From positions 1-64,000 of the forward strand of contig NZ_JAFMVC010000001.1 of NCBI RefSeq assembly GCF_025499605.1: DNA of 64,000 bases, given 5' to 3'. A program made the translations under genes and the position numbers. Under the pieces are notes generated by a model. That model was given only the letters and a program-made list of their open reading frames with translations, had not been told where the DNA came from and did not search any database. The stretch is from Carboxylicivirga litoralis (GTDB taxonomy: Bacteria; Bacteroidota; Bacteroidia; Bacteroidales; Marinilabiliaceae). Positions 8,229-17,493 of the stretch are shown piece by piece. Each line of letters begins with the position of its first letter. The first letter of the stretch is position 1.

Positions 8229-11200
8229 TTAAAAGCTGATGTCAACACCAAATTTCACACTTTTCGCCTGTGGCATTGTTAACTCATCATAACCACTTAA
8301 TACAGCGCTGGAGCCATAAGCACTCACTTCAGGATCGATGCCACTGTAACTGGTGATAGTTAGCAGGTTAGTTCCCTGCACATACAGACGGATACGTTCC
8401 ATGTATAATTTTTTAACCCAATTATTTTTAAATGAGTAGGCCAGGGTGATGTTTCTTAAGCGCAAGTAGGAAGCATCTTCCAAAAAGCGATCGTTAAGGC
8501 GACTGACATCATAACCACTCAAGCCGCTATTCGTCCACCGCGGATCTTTATACACCGTAGTAGCGTTATCCAGTTTGGGAACATCTGTCTGATGACCAGG
8601 TATTTTCCAGTAATCAAGCATATCTTCAGACAAGTTATTGGCATCTGTTAGTGTATAGGTCATTAAGGTAGCCTGTGTGCCATTGTAAAGCTTTTGACCA
8701 ATAGAATAAGAGAACGCAAAATTTAATTCCCAATTCTTGTATTGAATCCGGTTGCTGAAACCTCCGTAGAAGTCAGGCATGCTGCTGCCGACTGCATAGC
8801 GGTTAGCCAAAGGATTATCACTATCGTATACGCCCTGAGGAGGCACTTCACTTAATGAACCGTCATCATATCGCCATTGGGGGTTACCGTTCATTGGATT
8901 TACGCCCACCCAGTCGTACATATAGAATTGGTTCAGGCTTTCGCCAACGACAAATACCTTGCGTTCCAGACCTTGATTGGAGGCCATTTGGTAACCGGCT
9001 TCATTCAATCGAAGTAGTTTATCCTTGATGCGCGAAATGTTAAAGGAGCCCGTCCATAACCAGTCATTTGTTTGAAGAATAGTGCCATTCACCAGTAGTT
9101 CGAGACCTTCATTCTTCATGTCACCAACATTTTGTTGCTGCGCACTCCACCCCATGTATAAAGGCACCAAATCACTTGCCAATAAGTTATTAGTGCGTTT
9201 ATAGAAATAGTCAAGTGTAATGTCCAGTTTGCCATTAAACAGGCTAGCATCAATTCCTAAATCCAACGAGGTGGTTGTTTCCCACTCCAGGTTAGGGTTT
9301 ACGGATTGTGAATTAAATAACAGTGGAACACCATTATACATGAGGGTACCACCATTTACTGTACGGTTATCGCGTGTCCACTGCCCCTGGTTGCCATAAT
9401 AGCCACCAAAGGACCCGTCTAAGCCTGTTAAACCGTAGCTGGCTCGAAGCTTAAGGTCATCTAACCAGCCTTTGGTGCTAGCCATAAAACGTTCTTCTGA
9501 CATAATCCAGCCTGCCGAGACGGATGGGAAGCCACGATAGCGCTCATTCTTGCTGAAGCGTGATGAGCCATCGATGCGGTAGGTGAAACCGGCCAGGTAC
9601 CGATTCTTATAGCGGTAGTTCAAACGGGTAAAGTAGGATACAACCGCCCATTCCTGTGTGATGGCATCCAGTACCCGTTTGTCGGTTGCAGACTGAATAC
9701 TTTTTTCGTTATCATCGAAGAAACCGGTGCCTGTAACGCGGGTGCGGCTTTCTTCTGAGGTTTCAAAACTTTGGCCAAGAATGGCATTTATCGTATGAAC
9801 GTCTGTGATTTTTCTTAAGGTCAATACATTGTTAACAACGTATTTCAGGTTCTGGTTGGAAGCACTAGTTCCTGTTCCGCCAGTGTTTTGTGGTGTAGCC
9901 CAGTTACGGTTATAAGATTTGGTATTGTATATATCAAGACCGATCTCTGATTTAAAACATAACCATGGTAATGGTTTTAATTCAGCATAGAAATTGGAAA
10001 TAACACGTGTATCTTTTACGTAATTATCCTCGTTGGCTGTTGCTACCGGATTACCCAGGTGACCGGTTATTGTATTAATGTTATTCTCCGAATCGAAGTT
10101 TAAAGGCGTGTGGTAAAAATAGCTGCCATCCTGTTTGTACACCGGAATGTTCGGTGACATCATAATCGCATCGCGGTATACATTTTGACTGTTAAGTGCC
10201 GCATTATTAACCAGTGCAAATGTTGAGTTGGTGCCGAAGTTAATCCACTCAGCCGGGCTGAAGTCAAAGTTGGTTCGAACACTGTTACGGATAAAGTCCT
10301 GATTGATGATGTAACCTTTCTGATCGAAGTTGTTAAAGCTAATGTAGTAAGATGTATTATCCGTTCCTCCGGAAACTGATGCCCGTGTTTCTTGTGTTAC
10401 TCCTGTGCGTAGTACTTCATCAAGCCAGTTGATATTGTAGGTTGTTGGAAATTGATCGGTATAACCTTGTGAGCGATTGAAGCGTGTGTAGATATCACTG
10501 AACTCATCCGCATCCAGTAGGTCCGGCGTAGCAATAGGCTGGCTCATCTCAACAGAGTAGCCAATGTTTATCTGAGGTTTTCCTTTTTTTCCTTTTTTTG
10601 TTGTCACTAATATAACCCCTGCGGCGCCTCTTGAGCCATAAATAGCGGTAGAGAAGGCGTCTTTTAGAATCTCAATGGATTCAATATCATCCGGATTAAG
10701 AGCGGCCAGTGGGTTGCGCTCAAACTCGGGCTGCTGGCTATAGCCGTTCGCAACCGAATTGCCACCAATCATACCTCCGGATATAGAGCCATTGCCAAAA
10801 TCAATATTATTCACCGTTTTACCGGTTCCATATACAGGTACACCATCGATAACAATCAACGGATTGCTATCGGCATTAAGTGATGATAAGCCCCTGATGG
10901 TAATAGAGGTTGCACTACCAGGCGCTCCGCTACTCAAGTTGACGTTTACACCGGCCACTTTACCAACCAGCGCATTGTCAAAACTTGGTGCCAGTCCTGC
11001 AATGTCTTCTGCAGACACCTTCGCAACAGCACCAGTCAAATCGCGTCTTTCCTGGACACCATAACCAACCGTTACCACTTCGCCCAAAGCCACTACATCT
11101 TCTATTAGTTCTGCTTTAATAAATTCTTGTCCTTCATAAATAATATTGATGTCTTTGCAGCCAATACAAGTGATGCAGATGGTTTGTCCTTCAACTACCT

Positions 11201-11417
11201 GGAGCATATTAAACTCGCCATCCATATTGGATACATCGCCTCGCATGGTTTCTTTCACATAGACATTAGCTCCCGGAATTGGTTCGCCTGTTTTAGCATC
11301 AACAATGAGTCCTTTCACGGTTGCCGGTTGCAAGCTCGAAGCCTTAATTTTATCCTGGGCAACCAGAGAGGAGATTGTTAATAGCCATAGGCCAAATATA
11401 TATATTGCTTTGTGCAT
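8229..11417 (-). CDS. SusC/RagA-family TonB-dependent transporter with a CxxCxxC motif
   Basis: I start this at ATG 11417, giving a proper signal peptide (MHKAIYIFGLWLLTISSLVAQ); the frame is open 8 codons further upstream. Domains in order: carboxypeptidase-like beta-sandwich (about 30-105), TonB-box/plug segment (VVTVGYGVQERRDL and the RGLSSLNADSNPLIVIDGVP plug signature), then a 22-strand barrel ending in FGVDISF. It imports ligands captured by SusD using TonB energy. There is no STN (sigma-signalling) domain, although an ECF sigma/FecR pair lies upstream. The beta-sandwich contains an atypical Cys triad (C81, C84, C87) where relatives have hydrophobic residues and Tyr. Confidence 0.93.
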   Translation of the reverse strand: MHKAIYIFGLWLLTISSLVAQDKIKASSLQPATVKGLIVDAKTGEPIPGANVYVKETMRGDVSNMDGEFNMLQVVEGQTICITCIGCKDINIIYEGQEFIKAELIEDVVALGEVVTVGYGVQERRDLTGAVAKVSAEDIAGLAPSFDNALVGKVAGVNVNLSSGAPGSATSITIRGLSSLNADSNPLIVIDGVPVYGTGKTVNNIDFGNGSISGGMIGGNSVANGYSQQPEFERNPLAALNPDDIESIEILKDAFSTAIYGSRGAAGVILVTTKKGKKGKPQINIGYSVEMSQPIATPDLLDADEFSDIYTRFNRSQGYTDQFPTTYNINWLDEVLRTGVTQETRASVSGGTDNTSYYISFNNFDQKGYIINQDFIRNSVRTNFDFSPAEWINFGTNSTFALVNNAALNSQNVYRDAIMMSPNIPVYKQDGSYFYHTPLNFDSENNINTITGHLGNPVATANEDNYVKDTRVISNFYAELKPLPWLCFKSEIGLDIYNTKSYNRNWATPQNTGGTGTSASNQNLKYVVNNVLTLRKITDVHTINAILGQSFETSEESRTRVTGTGFFDDNEKSIQSATDKRVLDAITQEWAVVSYFTRLNYRYKNRYLAGFTYRIDGSSRFSKNERYRGFPSVSAGWIMSEERFMASTKGWLDDLKLRASYGLTGLDGSFGGYYGNQGQWTRDNRTVNGGTLMYNGVPLLFNSQSVNPNLEWETTTSLDLGIDASLFNGKLDITLDYFYKRTNNLLASDLVPLYMGWSAQQQNVGDMKNEGLELLVNGTILQTNDWLWTGSFNISRIKDKLLRLNEAGYQMASNQGLERKVFVVGESLNQFYMYDWVGVNPMNGNPQWRYDDGSLSEVPPQGVYDSDNPLANRYAVGSSMPDFYGGFSNRIQYKNWELNFAFSYSIGQKLYNGTQATLMTYTLTDANNLSEDMLDYWKIPGHQTDVPKLDNATTVYKDPRWTNSGLSGYDVSRLNDRFLEDASYLRLRNITLAYSFKNNWVKKLYMERIRLYVQGTNLLTITSYSGIDPEVSAYGSSAVLSGYDELTMPQAKSVKFGVDISF

Positions 11418-11498
11418 GGCAGTAGATTTTTCACCTGGCAATAGCTTGATAGGCAGATGATTTTTAGTTTAGTTATGCAAAAAAATTAATAAAGTAAA

Positions 11499-11526
11499 GA
11501 GTGCCTGCTATTCTAATCAGGCACTC
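11499..11526 (-). terminator. Terminator or attenuator between Kelch lipoprotein and susC
   Basis: GAGTGCCTG (11499-11507) and CAGGCACTC (11518-11526) are perfect 9-bp complements around a 10-base loop, followed on the minus strand by TTTACTTTATTAATTTTTTT. It lies 8 bp after the Kelch gene stop and about 80 bp before susC, so susC either has its own promoter in that gap or is transcribed by partial readthrough. Confidence 0.75.
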
Positions 11527-11534
11527 CATACCTG

Positions 11535-12959
11535 CTACAGTTTATTTAATTTACCACTCCAAACATCCAGTAATTGTGTGGTTGTTTCTCCATCGGGCTC
11601 GCTAGCACCTTCAGATGTGGTTGGAGTTGATGTGTATCCACCAACAATCCATACTTTGTTGTCTGCATCAAGGTAGGCCGAATGTCCGGCACGGGCTGTA
11701 AATTCAGCTGGCAGTAATGCATCTTCATCCGGAGTTGTCCAGTTGATACCATCTGTAGATACCAATACCTCATTAGAGCATTCACCTAAGGCAGTTTGTC
11801 CGCCAAATAACCAAATTTTACCATCATATGAAATAGCTGCTGCTCCCATACGAGGCATTAAGCCAACTGGTGTATTTTTTGTCCATGTAGTTCCATCTGT
11901 ACTGCTCCAAACATCACCTGAGATGTAACCACCCTGCAATTGTCCGCCAATCATAAACATGGTACCTTCGTGCACAATGTTAGCAGCATAACGGCGAGGC
12001 GCTTCTTCTGGAAGATCTGTTTCTGTCCAGGTGGTCAGGTCTGTGGTTGTTCTCACTTTAGTTGATAAAGATTGCGGACCAAAGAAATCAGAACCTTCGC
12101 CTTTTGTTCCTGAAATGGAACCATAGAATGTAGTTTGACCTCCTACAACCCATAGAGCATTGTTATGAACAAAGTTCTCTGTTGTAACAGCGGCAGTGGT
12201 ATAGCCGTTTTCTAGTTTAGTAAATGTTTCGCCATCGGTGCTTTCCCAAATTTCGGCTAAATCCTCAGGAGCCCAGCCACCATCTGCAATAGCAGCATAA
12301 CCAGTAATATAAAGCTTGTCATTAAATACAGAAAATGTATAGTAGGCACCGCTTGCTCCACCCGGAAAGTTTGTGTCCAGAGTTATTTCTGTCCAGCTTT
12401 TTCCATCGGCTGATTTAAACAGTTTTGATGTACTGGAATAACCACCGTTACTAAATACAGCCAGGTGCTTGTCTTTATAATAGATAGCTTGAGAAGCGTT
12501 ATAACCCATGTCAGTAATAGCAGGATTTTCTTTTACCCAACTAACACCTTCCGGATTAACTTGTGAGACCTTTACCGATACCTGGTAAGTAATTTGTGTT
12601 ACGCCATCTTCAGCTGTTACAACATAGTTTATCGGTGAACTGAAGTCATTAGCTGTTGCACCACTTAGTTGTTCGTTGCCGCCAACTGTCACCATCGTTT
12701 TTTCAATGGCTTCAAATTCGGCTACTAATGCTGATACATCTGCCATGTATGGTAGTTCATCGGCATTGGTAATCGTATAATTGGTCTGGTCAATATTAAA
12801 TTCAATATTTTCGAGCCCAGGGATATTGCTGTCAGCCATGAAACTAAAGGCAGTTAATCCTGTTAATGATGATTTTGGCGCATCGTCTTCGCATGCGGTA
12901 AACACCAAAGCAATAGGCAATACGATTCCCATTACAAATTTGAGAAGATTTGTTTTCAT
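11535..12959 (-). CDS. Kelch-repeat-like surface lipoprotein (DUF6242-like)
   Basis: Start set at ATG 12959, which gives a lipoprotein signal (MKTNLLKFVMGIVLPIALVFTACEDD); the open frame extends 24 codons upstream with no signal. A strand-rich N-terminal domain (about 25-150) is followed by repeated blades of the type W-x-x-S-x-D-G-x-x-W-T with intervening GG-Q/Y motifs (IWLFGGQT, KVWIVGGYT), a beta-propeller. It is probably displayed on the cell surface next to SusC/SusD for ligand binding. It lies between fecR and susC. Its 220-bp leader has a 6-bp palindrome (GGGATA/TATCCC, 13072-13087) that might be an operator. Confidence 0.8.
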   Translation of the reverse strand: MKTNLLKFVMGIVLPIALVFTACEDDAPKSSLTGLTAFSFMADSNIPGLENIEFNIDQTNYTITNADELPYMADVSALVAEFEAIEKTMVTVGGNEQLSGATANDFSSPINYVVTAEDGVTQITYQVSVKVSQVNPEGVSWVKENPAITDMGYNASQAIYYKDKHLAVFSNGGYSSTSKLFKSADGKSWTEITLDTNFPGGASGAYYTFSVFNDKLYITGYAAIADGGWAPEDLAEIWESTDGETFTKLENGYTTAAVTTENFVHNNALWVVGGQTTFYGSISGTKGEGSDFFGPQSLSTKVRTTTDLTTWTETDLPEEAPRRYAANIVHEGTMFMIGGQLQGGYISGDVWSSTDGTTWTKNTPVGLMPRMGAAAISYDGKIWLFGGQTALGECSNEVLVSTDGINWTTPDEDALLPAEFTARAGHSAYLDADNKVWIVGGYTSTPTTSEGASEPDGETTTQLLDVWSGKLNKL

Positions 12960-13179
12960 ACAATTAAGTTTTAATAAATTATGGTAGTAATCTGCAGATT
13001 GATTAAGGGATTGTGGTCTGCCAATTACCATCCGTTAGCATTAAATAATTACGGATTGTTCACTTGATACAGGGATACATTTATCCCATTACGACTAACG
13101 TTGTTAATCATTTATTTCATCAACACCTACAGTTGGCCAGTCAGTAGGTGGCGGTGAATATTTATTGATATTTAGTTGC

Positions 13180-14229
13180 TTATGAAAATATGACTGTAAT
13201 CTTTCTTTTTGTTTCCTTAATGTCTTTAACCTGATTGCTAAAAATCGTATTAATTAAATCTTTTGCTGTTGGGTTATCATAACTTCCTGAATAGTTTTTA
13301 TGAGGATTCATTTCCCCTTTAAATTCAACACTTTTGCCATACCATTCCGAGATTTTAAAGGCTAACTCATGTTGTTTCAGGTTGCTGAAACAAAATACCT
13401 TATCCTTCCAGCTAAACACCTCGCAATAGCTGTTTACTTTCGTTTTGGCTACTTCATCAGCTGATGAATAGGTGGCACGTTGCCCGCCTGATACTTTGGT
13501 GCTCTCGGCAAAAGGAGTAGCACTTTTCTCGCCAATTTTAGCTGCAGGCGTTAATTTAAACATCGGAATTATAACCTTTTTGTACACTGTATCTACAATG
13601 GTTGCTTCACCTTCTTCAACAGCCACATCAAACTGATCGTTTTTGCCATTCACGGCTAGTTTGCCCTTGCTTGCTATCGCGCATCGTTTCCCAGAATTAA
13701 CAATAACCGGCATATTATTGACCTGATCATTGATTTCAATATACGCTTTGCCATTGAGCAGCAACTCACGGTTGCTCTGGCTATATCCATCGTTATAGCT
13801 TATTTCACTTCCTCTCGACAGAAATACTTTACTACCATCAGGCAGGTAAAAAGATGTTACAACATCATTACCTTTAACCGTATGTACAAAGCCATTGCCC
13901 AATTCATCTTCCCCAAGTTTGCCAAGAGCCAGCGGAATTAAAACAATTAACACCAATACAGCTGCTACCTTGATAAGTCTGCCAATAGTAAATGAAGCAC
14001 TGCTTGCTGATCTTACCAAAGTAGATTTGTCCTTCACCTTATTCCATACACTGCTTTTTCTGAGTAACTTCTGTTGGCGTCCCAGAATATGTATTGTTTG
14101 GCGATAGACGATCGCATTTTCCTCACTTTCAGCAATCCAGTCGAATAACTGTTGCGTTTCGGCTGGCGTCAGTTCACCGGCTAATTTTCGGCTGATTAGT
14201 TGTTCTATGTTTGCTTTGTTCAGTGTCAT
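13180..14229 (-). CDS. FecR-family anti-sigma factor
   Basis: A 349-aa inner-membrane protein. A cytoplasmic N-terminal sigma-binding region (about 1-85, with the typical LISRKLAGELTPAETQQLFDWI opening) precedes one membrane segment (LIKVAAVLVLIVLIPLAL), the periplasmic FecR domain (FYLPDGSKVFLSRGSEISY) and a C-terminal DUF4974-like domain (FSNLKQHELAFKISEWYG). FecR proteins hold an ECF sigma factor until a TonB-dependent receptor signals. It lies 100 bp downstream of the ECF sigma gene. No STN-bearing receptor is visible here, so the input may be unconventional. Confidence 0.9.
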   Translation of the reverse strand: MTLNKANIEQLISRKLAGELTPAETQQLFDWIAESEENAIVYRQTIHILGRQQKLLRKSSVWNKVKDKSTLVRSASSASFTIGRLIKVAAVLVLIVLIPLALGKLGEDELGNGFVHTVKGNDVVTSFYLPDGSKVFLSRGSEISYNDGYSQSNRELLLNGKAYIEINDQVNNMPVIVNSGKRCAIASKGKLAVNGKNDQFDVAVEEGEATIVDTVYKKVIIPMFKLTPAAKIGEKSATPFAESTKVSGGQRATYSSADEVAKTKVNSYCEVFSWKDKVFCFSNLKQHELAFKISEWYGKSVEFKGEMNPHKNYSGSYDNPTAKDLINTIFSNQVKDIKETKRKITVIFS

Positions 14230-14329
14230 TTTCTTCTATCTGGTTATAAAGACTCATTAAGCTGAGTGTTCCGTTACTGGTTTGGTTGTTTTTTTTGAAA
14301 AAAATTCTTTCAGTCTTATAGATAGCTCT

Positions 14330-14911
14330 TTAGAGGTGTAAAAAAAGTATTAAAAGCTTCAATCCATAATTTCTGATCACCTCTAAAATGCGTTTAGTAG
14401 CCTTCTTGAGATGGACATCTAGCGTATTTTCAGAGATGGATAATTTTTTAGCCGCTTCTTTGTATTTTAATCCTTCTTCGCGAACCAGTAGAAAAGCTTC
14501 TTTGCATTTAGGTGGTAACTCGGCTATCACATCTTCCACTTTAGTGGTCAGTTCTTCTATTTCAATCTGAAAATGCGGGTCATTTTCTCTGTTTGCAATC
14601 TGGTTAAAACTATTTTCTATCGAAAGGGTATCAATTTTCTTTTTACGAAGGTAGTTGAGGCACTGATTTTTGAGCGAAATAAACAGGTAACTTTTAAAAT
14701 TAGATATGCCTTCCAGCTTTTGCCGGTTTATCCACAATTTCGCAAACACATCACTAATTACTTCTTCAGCATCCTGAAAGCTGCAGTAAAGGCAGGCCAC
14801 ATCAAATGCATAGTCATAGTATTTATCAAACAGTTGATTAAAAGCATACTGACTATCATCTAATATTTGCCTAATGAGCAAATCGTCCGATTGTTTTCCG
14901 AAATTTTCCAT
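14330..14911 (-). CDS. ECF-type RNA polymerase sigma factor (FecI-like)
   Basis: Start chosen at ATG 14911 (MENFGKQSDDLLIRQILDDS); the open frame extends 30 residues upstream but that part does not align with the family. Sigma region 2 (AFNQLFDKYYDYAFDVACLYC, then DAEEVISDVFAKLWINR) and region 4 with a helix-turn-helix (LPPKCKEAFLLVREEGLKYKEAA) are clear. About 194 residues, normal for Bacteroidota ECF sigma factors. It should direct transcription of the downstream Kelch/SusC operon under FecR control; the target promoter was not identified. Confidence 0.9.
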   Translation of the reverse strand: MENFGKQSDDLLIRQILDDSQYAFNQLFDKYYDYAFDVACLYCSFQDAEEVISDVFAKLWINRQKLEGISNFKSYLFISLKNQCLNYLRKKKIDTLSIENSFNQIANRENDPHFQIEIEELTTKVEDVIAELPPKCKEAFLLVREEGLKYKEAAKKLSISENTLDVHLKKATKRILEVIRNYGLKLLILFLHL

Positions 14912-15067
14912 GATTAAGTGAGCGCAATATAATGATTTTATCCAATTAAGTTCTTTGTATACATGAACGACAAGAGCAGACGCATATAAAAATATTTTCA
15001 ATTTAATCGGCTGAATATGTACTAAATAGATTGCTTTTGATATGACAAACTCATATTAATCTAATAA

Positions 15068-15235
15068 AACAGCCTCCATATTGCTAGTACCTGGGCTGAT
15101 AAAAATGAAATCGTCTTTGGACAGATCAGGGTTGATGAAAAGCCAAATGAAATTAACACAATCCCCAAATTCATGGAGAATCTATTAATTAAAGGCTGGA
15201 ATAACGACTATGTTTTTAAAGTCTTAAATAATTAG
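15068..15235 (+). pseudogene. ISAs1-family transposase relic, internally deleted
   Basis: A 55-codon open stretch (TAA before it, TAG at 15233-15235) reads NSLHIASTWADKNEIVFGQ, then RVDEKPNEINTIPKFMENLL. This is the conserved middle of ISAs1/H-repeat transposases, which have the pattern LHxVSAWA...KSNEI..IP.LL. It then jumps to GWNNDYVFKVL, which matches the usual extreme C-terminus (GW-D-DY-LL-L). The catalytic core between these blocks is missing, so this is a non-functional scar. No start codon or terminal inverted repeats are visible. It sits between the sigma-factor gene and the aldo/keto reductase. Confidence 0.75.
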
Positions 15236-15297
15236 ATGCATTTGCCCTGCATTAACACCAGATTAACAGAAACTCTATCATTTCATTATTATTTTCG

Positions 15298-15304
15298 TAA
15301 TTTG
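15298..15304 (+). promoter_or_regulatory. Putative -7 element of the aldo/keto reductase operon
   Basis: TAATTTG in the context TTTTCGTAATTTGAATGTTC lies 34 bp before the ATG at 15338. It is one base shorter than the TAnnTTTG consensus. A nearly identical context (ACGTAATTTGAAATGTTCC) occurs on the minus strand before the hydrolase gene that starts at 46910, which suggests a shared promoter type. Confidence 0.4.
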
Positions 15305-15337
15305 AATGTTCAAATACTAACAAACAGAAGGTAAATA

Positions 15338-16288
15338 ATGCAAACTCTTAATCTTAACGGCTATGCCTTGCCTATCCTTGGCCTTGGCACCTGGAAATCA
15401 GCTCCAGGAGAAGTTTATACCGCAGTTAAAGAAGCAATTAAAATTGGTTATCGCCACATTGACTGTGCCGCCATATATGGCAATGAAAAAGAAGTTGGAA
15501 ATGCCATAAAAACCTGTATCGAAGAAGGAACCGTCACACGAGATGAACTTTGGGTGACCTCAAAACTTTGGAATAATATGCATGGCGAAAATAATGTTGC
15601 TCCTGCTATTCAAAAAACACTATCTGACCTGCAATTAGAATATTTGGATCTATATTTAATTCACTGGCCCGTCGCACAAAAGAAGCTATTTGTTGGTGCC
15701 AGTAAAGCACAACATTTTTTATCATTGGAAGAACAACCCATTGCCAATACCTGGAAAGGCATGGAAAAAGCGGTTGAGCTTGGTTTAACAAAAACCATTG
15801 GCGTCAGTAACTTTAGCGTTAAAAAGCTAAAAGAATTAATAGCTAATTCAAGCATAAAACCGGTGCTAAATCAAGTTGAATTACATCCTTATTTTCAGCA
15901 GGATGAATTAGTTGATTATTGTCATACCAACAACATCCATGTTATGGCTTATTCACCTTTAGGCTCATCTGACAGGCCGGAAGGATTGAAAGCCGAGGAT
16001 GAACCAGTATTATTGGAAGATAAAAGCATTGCCGCATTAGCCAGTAAAATAAACGCTTCTGTAGCACAAACCATTATCGCCTGGGATATCCATCGTGGCA
16101 TTTCTGTTATACCAAAATCAGTTAATCCTGCACGACTCAAACAAAACTTTGAAGCTGTCGAAATAAAATTATCGGACACAGATATGGCAAACATTAAGAA
16201 GGTGAATAAAGATCGCCGCTATGTCGATGGTAAATTCTGGGTGGTGCCCGATGGCCCCTATACAATTGAAAATCTTTGGGATGAATAA
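15338..16288 (+). CDS. Aldo/keto reductase
   Basis: A 316-aa TIM-barrel NADPH-dependent carbonyl reductase. AKR signatures are all present: LGLGTWKSAPGEV at the N-terminus, GYRHIDCAAIYGNEKEVG (catalytic Asp and Tyr), the catalytic Lys in VTSKLW, the His in YLIHWPV, and the C-terminal cofactor motif IPKSVNPARLKQNF. It is soluble and cytoplasmic. The native substrate (aldehydes, sugars or ketones) is not deducible. It is the first gene of a two-gene plus-strand unit; the next gene begins at or inside its stop codon region. Confidence 0.92.
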   Translation: MQTLNLNGYALPILGLGTWKSAPGEVYTAVKEAIKIGYRHIDCAAIYGNEKEVGNAIKTCIEEGTVTRDELWVTSKLWNNMHGENNVAPAIQKTLSDLQLEYLDLYLIHWPVAQKKLFVGASKAQHFLSLEEQPIANTWKGMEKAVELGLTKTIGVSNFSVKKLKELIANSSIKPVLNQVELHPYFQQDELVDYCHTNNIHVMAYSPLGSSDRPEGLKAEDEPVLLEDKSIAALASKINASVAQTIIAWDIHRGISVIPKSVNPARLKQNFEAVEIKLSDTDMANIKKVNKDRRYVDGKFWVVPDGPYTIENLWDE

Positions 16289-16298
16289 ATTAAAATAC

Positions 16299-17330
16299 AT
16301 GACAAAATACCTTATATACTCCTTGATGGCAGCATCCATGCTAATTTCCTGCCAGTCGAATAAAAATGAAACCGAATTAAGTTTGACAAGCCTTGCTTCA
16401 TCTGACAAACAGTGGACGGGTGTGGCTGTTAGCCGAAACGGACGTATTTTTGTTAATTATCCCTACTGGTCAGGAAATGTGCCCGTTAGTGTAGCTGAAA
16501 TTACTAATGGTGTTCCTCGTGCCTATCCCAATATGGAGTGGAACCAGCGTACTGGTGAAATGACTTTTAATGCTGTACAATCCATTTTTATCGACAATAA
16601 AGACCGATTGTGGGTGCTCGACACCAATAACCCACAGTTTAAAGGTGTCAATAGCACGGGGCCGCAATTGTACCATTTTAATCTGGAAACCAACGATGTA
16701 GTAAAGATCTATTCCTTTCCCGAAGGCGTTTATAAAACAGACTCCTATTTCAATGACGTGCGTATTGATACCGATAAAGACATAGCGTATATAACGGATT
16801 CGGGTGACGGCGCCATTATTATACTAAACCTTAACTCAGGACAAGCGCAGCGTTTATTGGATGATCATGCTTCAACTGAGGCTGAAGTGGATCTCCTTAT
16901 TTGCGATGGTCACCGCTGGGAAAACACAGTTCATTCCGATGGCATTGCACTTTCACCTGACAACCAGTTTTTATTCTACATTGCCTTATCAGGTCATACT
17001 TTGTATCGCATTAAAACCGAAGCACTATTAGATGAAACGCTCGCACCGGAAGAACTAAAGAAATATGTTGAGAAAGTAAAAAAGGTTCCGGCAACCGACG
17101 GCATGTTGTTTGACAAAAAAGGTAACTTATATTTGGGCGGACTGGAAACCAATTCGGTTAATCGCTTATCTCCCGATGGTAAAGTTGAAACAGTTATTCA
17201 ATCACCACGCATCCGATGGGCCGATTCATTTGCCATGGATATCGATGGTCATTTATACTTTACAACATCGCAGATTCATTTACCCGATAAAGAGCGTGGA
17301 AAATATGAAGTTCTGAAATTAAAATTATAG
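16299..17330 (+). CDS. Yellow/major-royal-jelly-like beta-propeller lipoprotein
   Basis: Start at ATG 16299 gives a lipoprotein signal (MTKYLIYSLMAASMLISCQ); ATG 16281, overlapping the upstream stop codon, is an alternative. The body fits the MRJP/yellow and SMP-30-like propeller family: WTGVAVSRNGRIFVNYPYW, DNKDRLWVLDTNNPQ, YFNDVRIDTDKDIAYITDSG, GIALSPDNQFLFYIALSG. Bacterial members are exported and may act as lactonase-like hydrolases or ligand binders. Pairing with an aldo/keto reductase hints at sugar or lactone metabolism (inference). Confidence 0.82.
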   Translation: MTKYLIYSLMAASMLISCQSNKNETELSLTSLASSDKQWTGVAVSRNGRIFVNYPYWSGNVPVSVAEITNGVPRAYPNMEWNQRTGEMTFNAVQSIFIDNKDRLWVLDTNNPQFKGVNSTGPQLYHFNLETNDVVKIYSFPEGVYKTDSYFNDVRIDTDKDIAYITDSGDGAIIILNLNSGQAQRLLDDHASTEAEVDLLICDGHRWENTVHSDGIALSPDNQFLFYIALSGHTLYRIKTEALLDETLAPEELKKYVEKVKKVPATDGMLFDKKGNLYLGGLETNSVNRLSPDGKVETVIQSPRIRWADSFAMDIDGHLYFTTSQIHLPDKERGKYEVLKLKL

Positions 17331-17466
17331 CATCTAGCCTAAATACTAATCTTTGTTTAGATTAAAATCATCATTGGAACACTGAGTCGAAAAGGATTAT
17401 TTTGACAGGCAAAACAACTCACGTCTTTATCTCTCTAAGTAAATAATAATTCCACTCGAAATTCCT

Positions 17467-17474
17467 TACTTTTG
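17467..17474 (+). promoter_or_regulatory. Putative -7 box (TACTTTTG) of the nitroreductase gene
   Basis: TACTTTTG matches TAnnTTTG and is followed by CAGCC, a frequent start-site context in Bacteroidota. It lies 19 bp upstream of the ATG at 17494. Confidence 0.6.
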
Positions 17475-17493
17475 CAGCCCAGAAACAAAACGA

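Noticed and set aside
11546-11785. A 79-codon minus-strand frame inside the Kelch gene
   Set aside because: It is a shadow frame within the C-terminal blades of the propeller; the other frame has the blade motifs and a signal peptide.
13124-13150. CACCTAC/GTAGGTG inverted repeat after fecR as a terminator
   Set aside because: The 7-bp stem has a 13-base loop and no T-run on the minus strand, so it is too weak to call.
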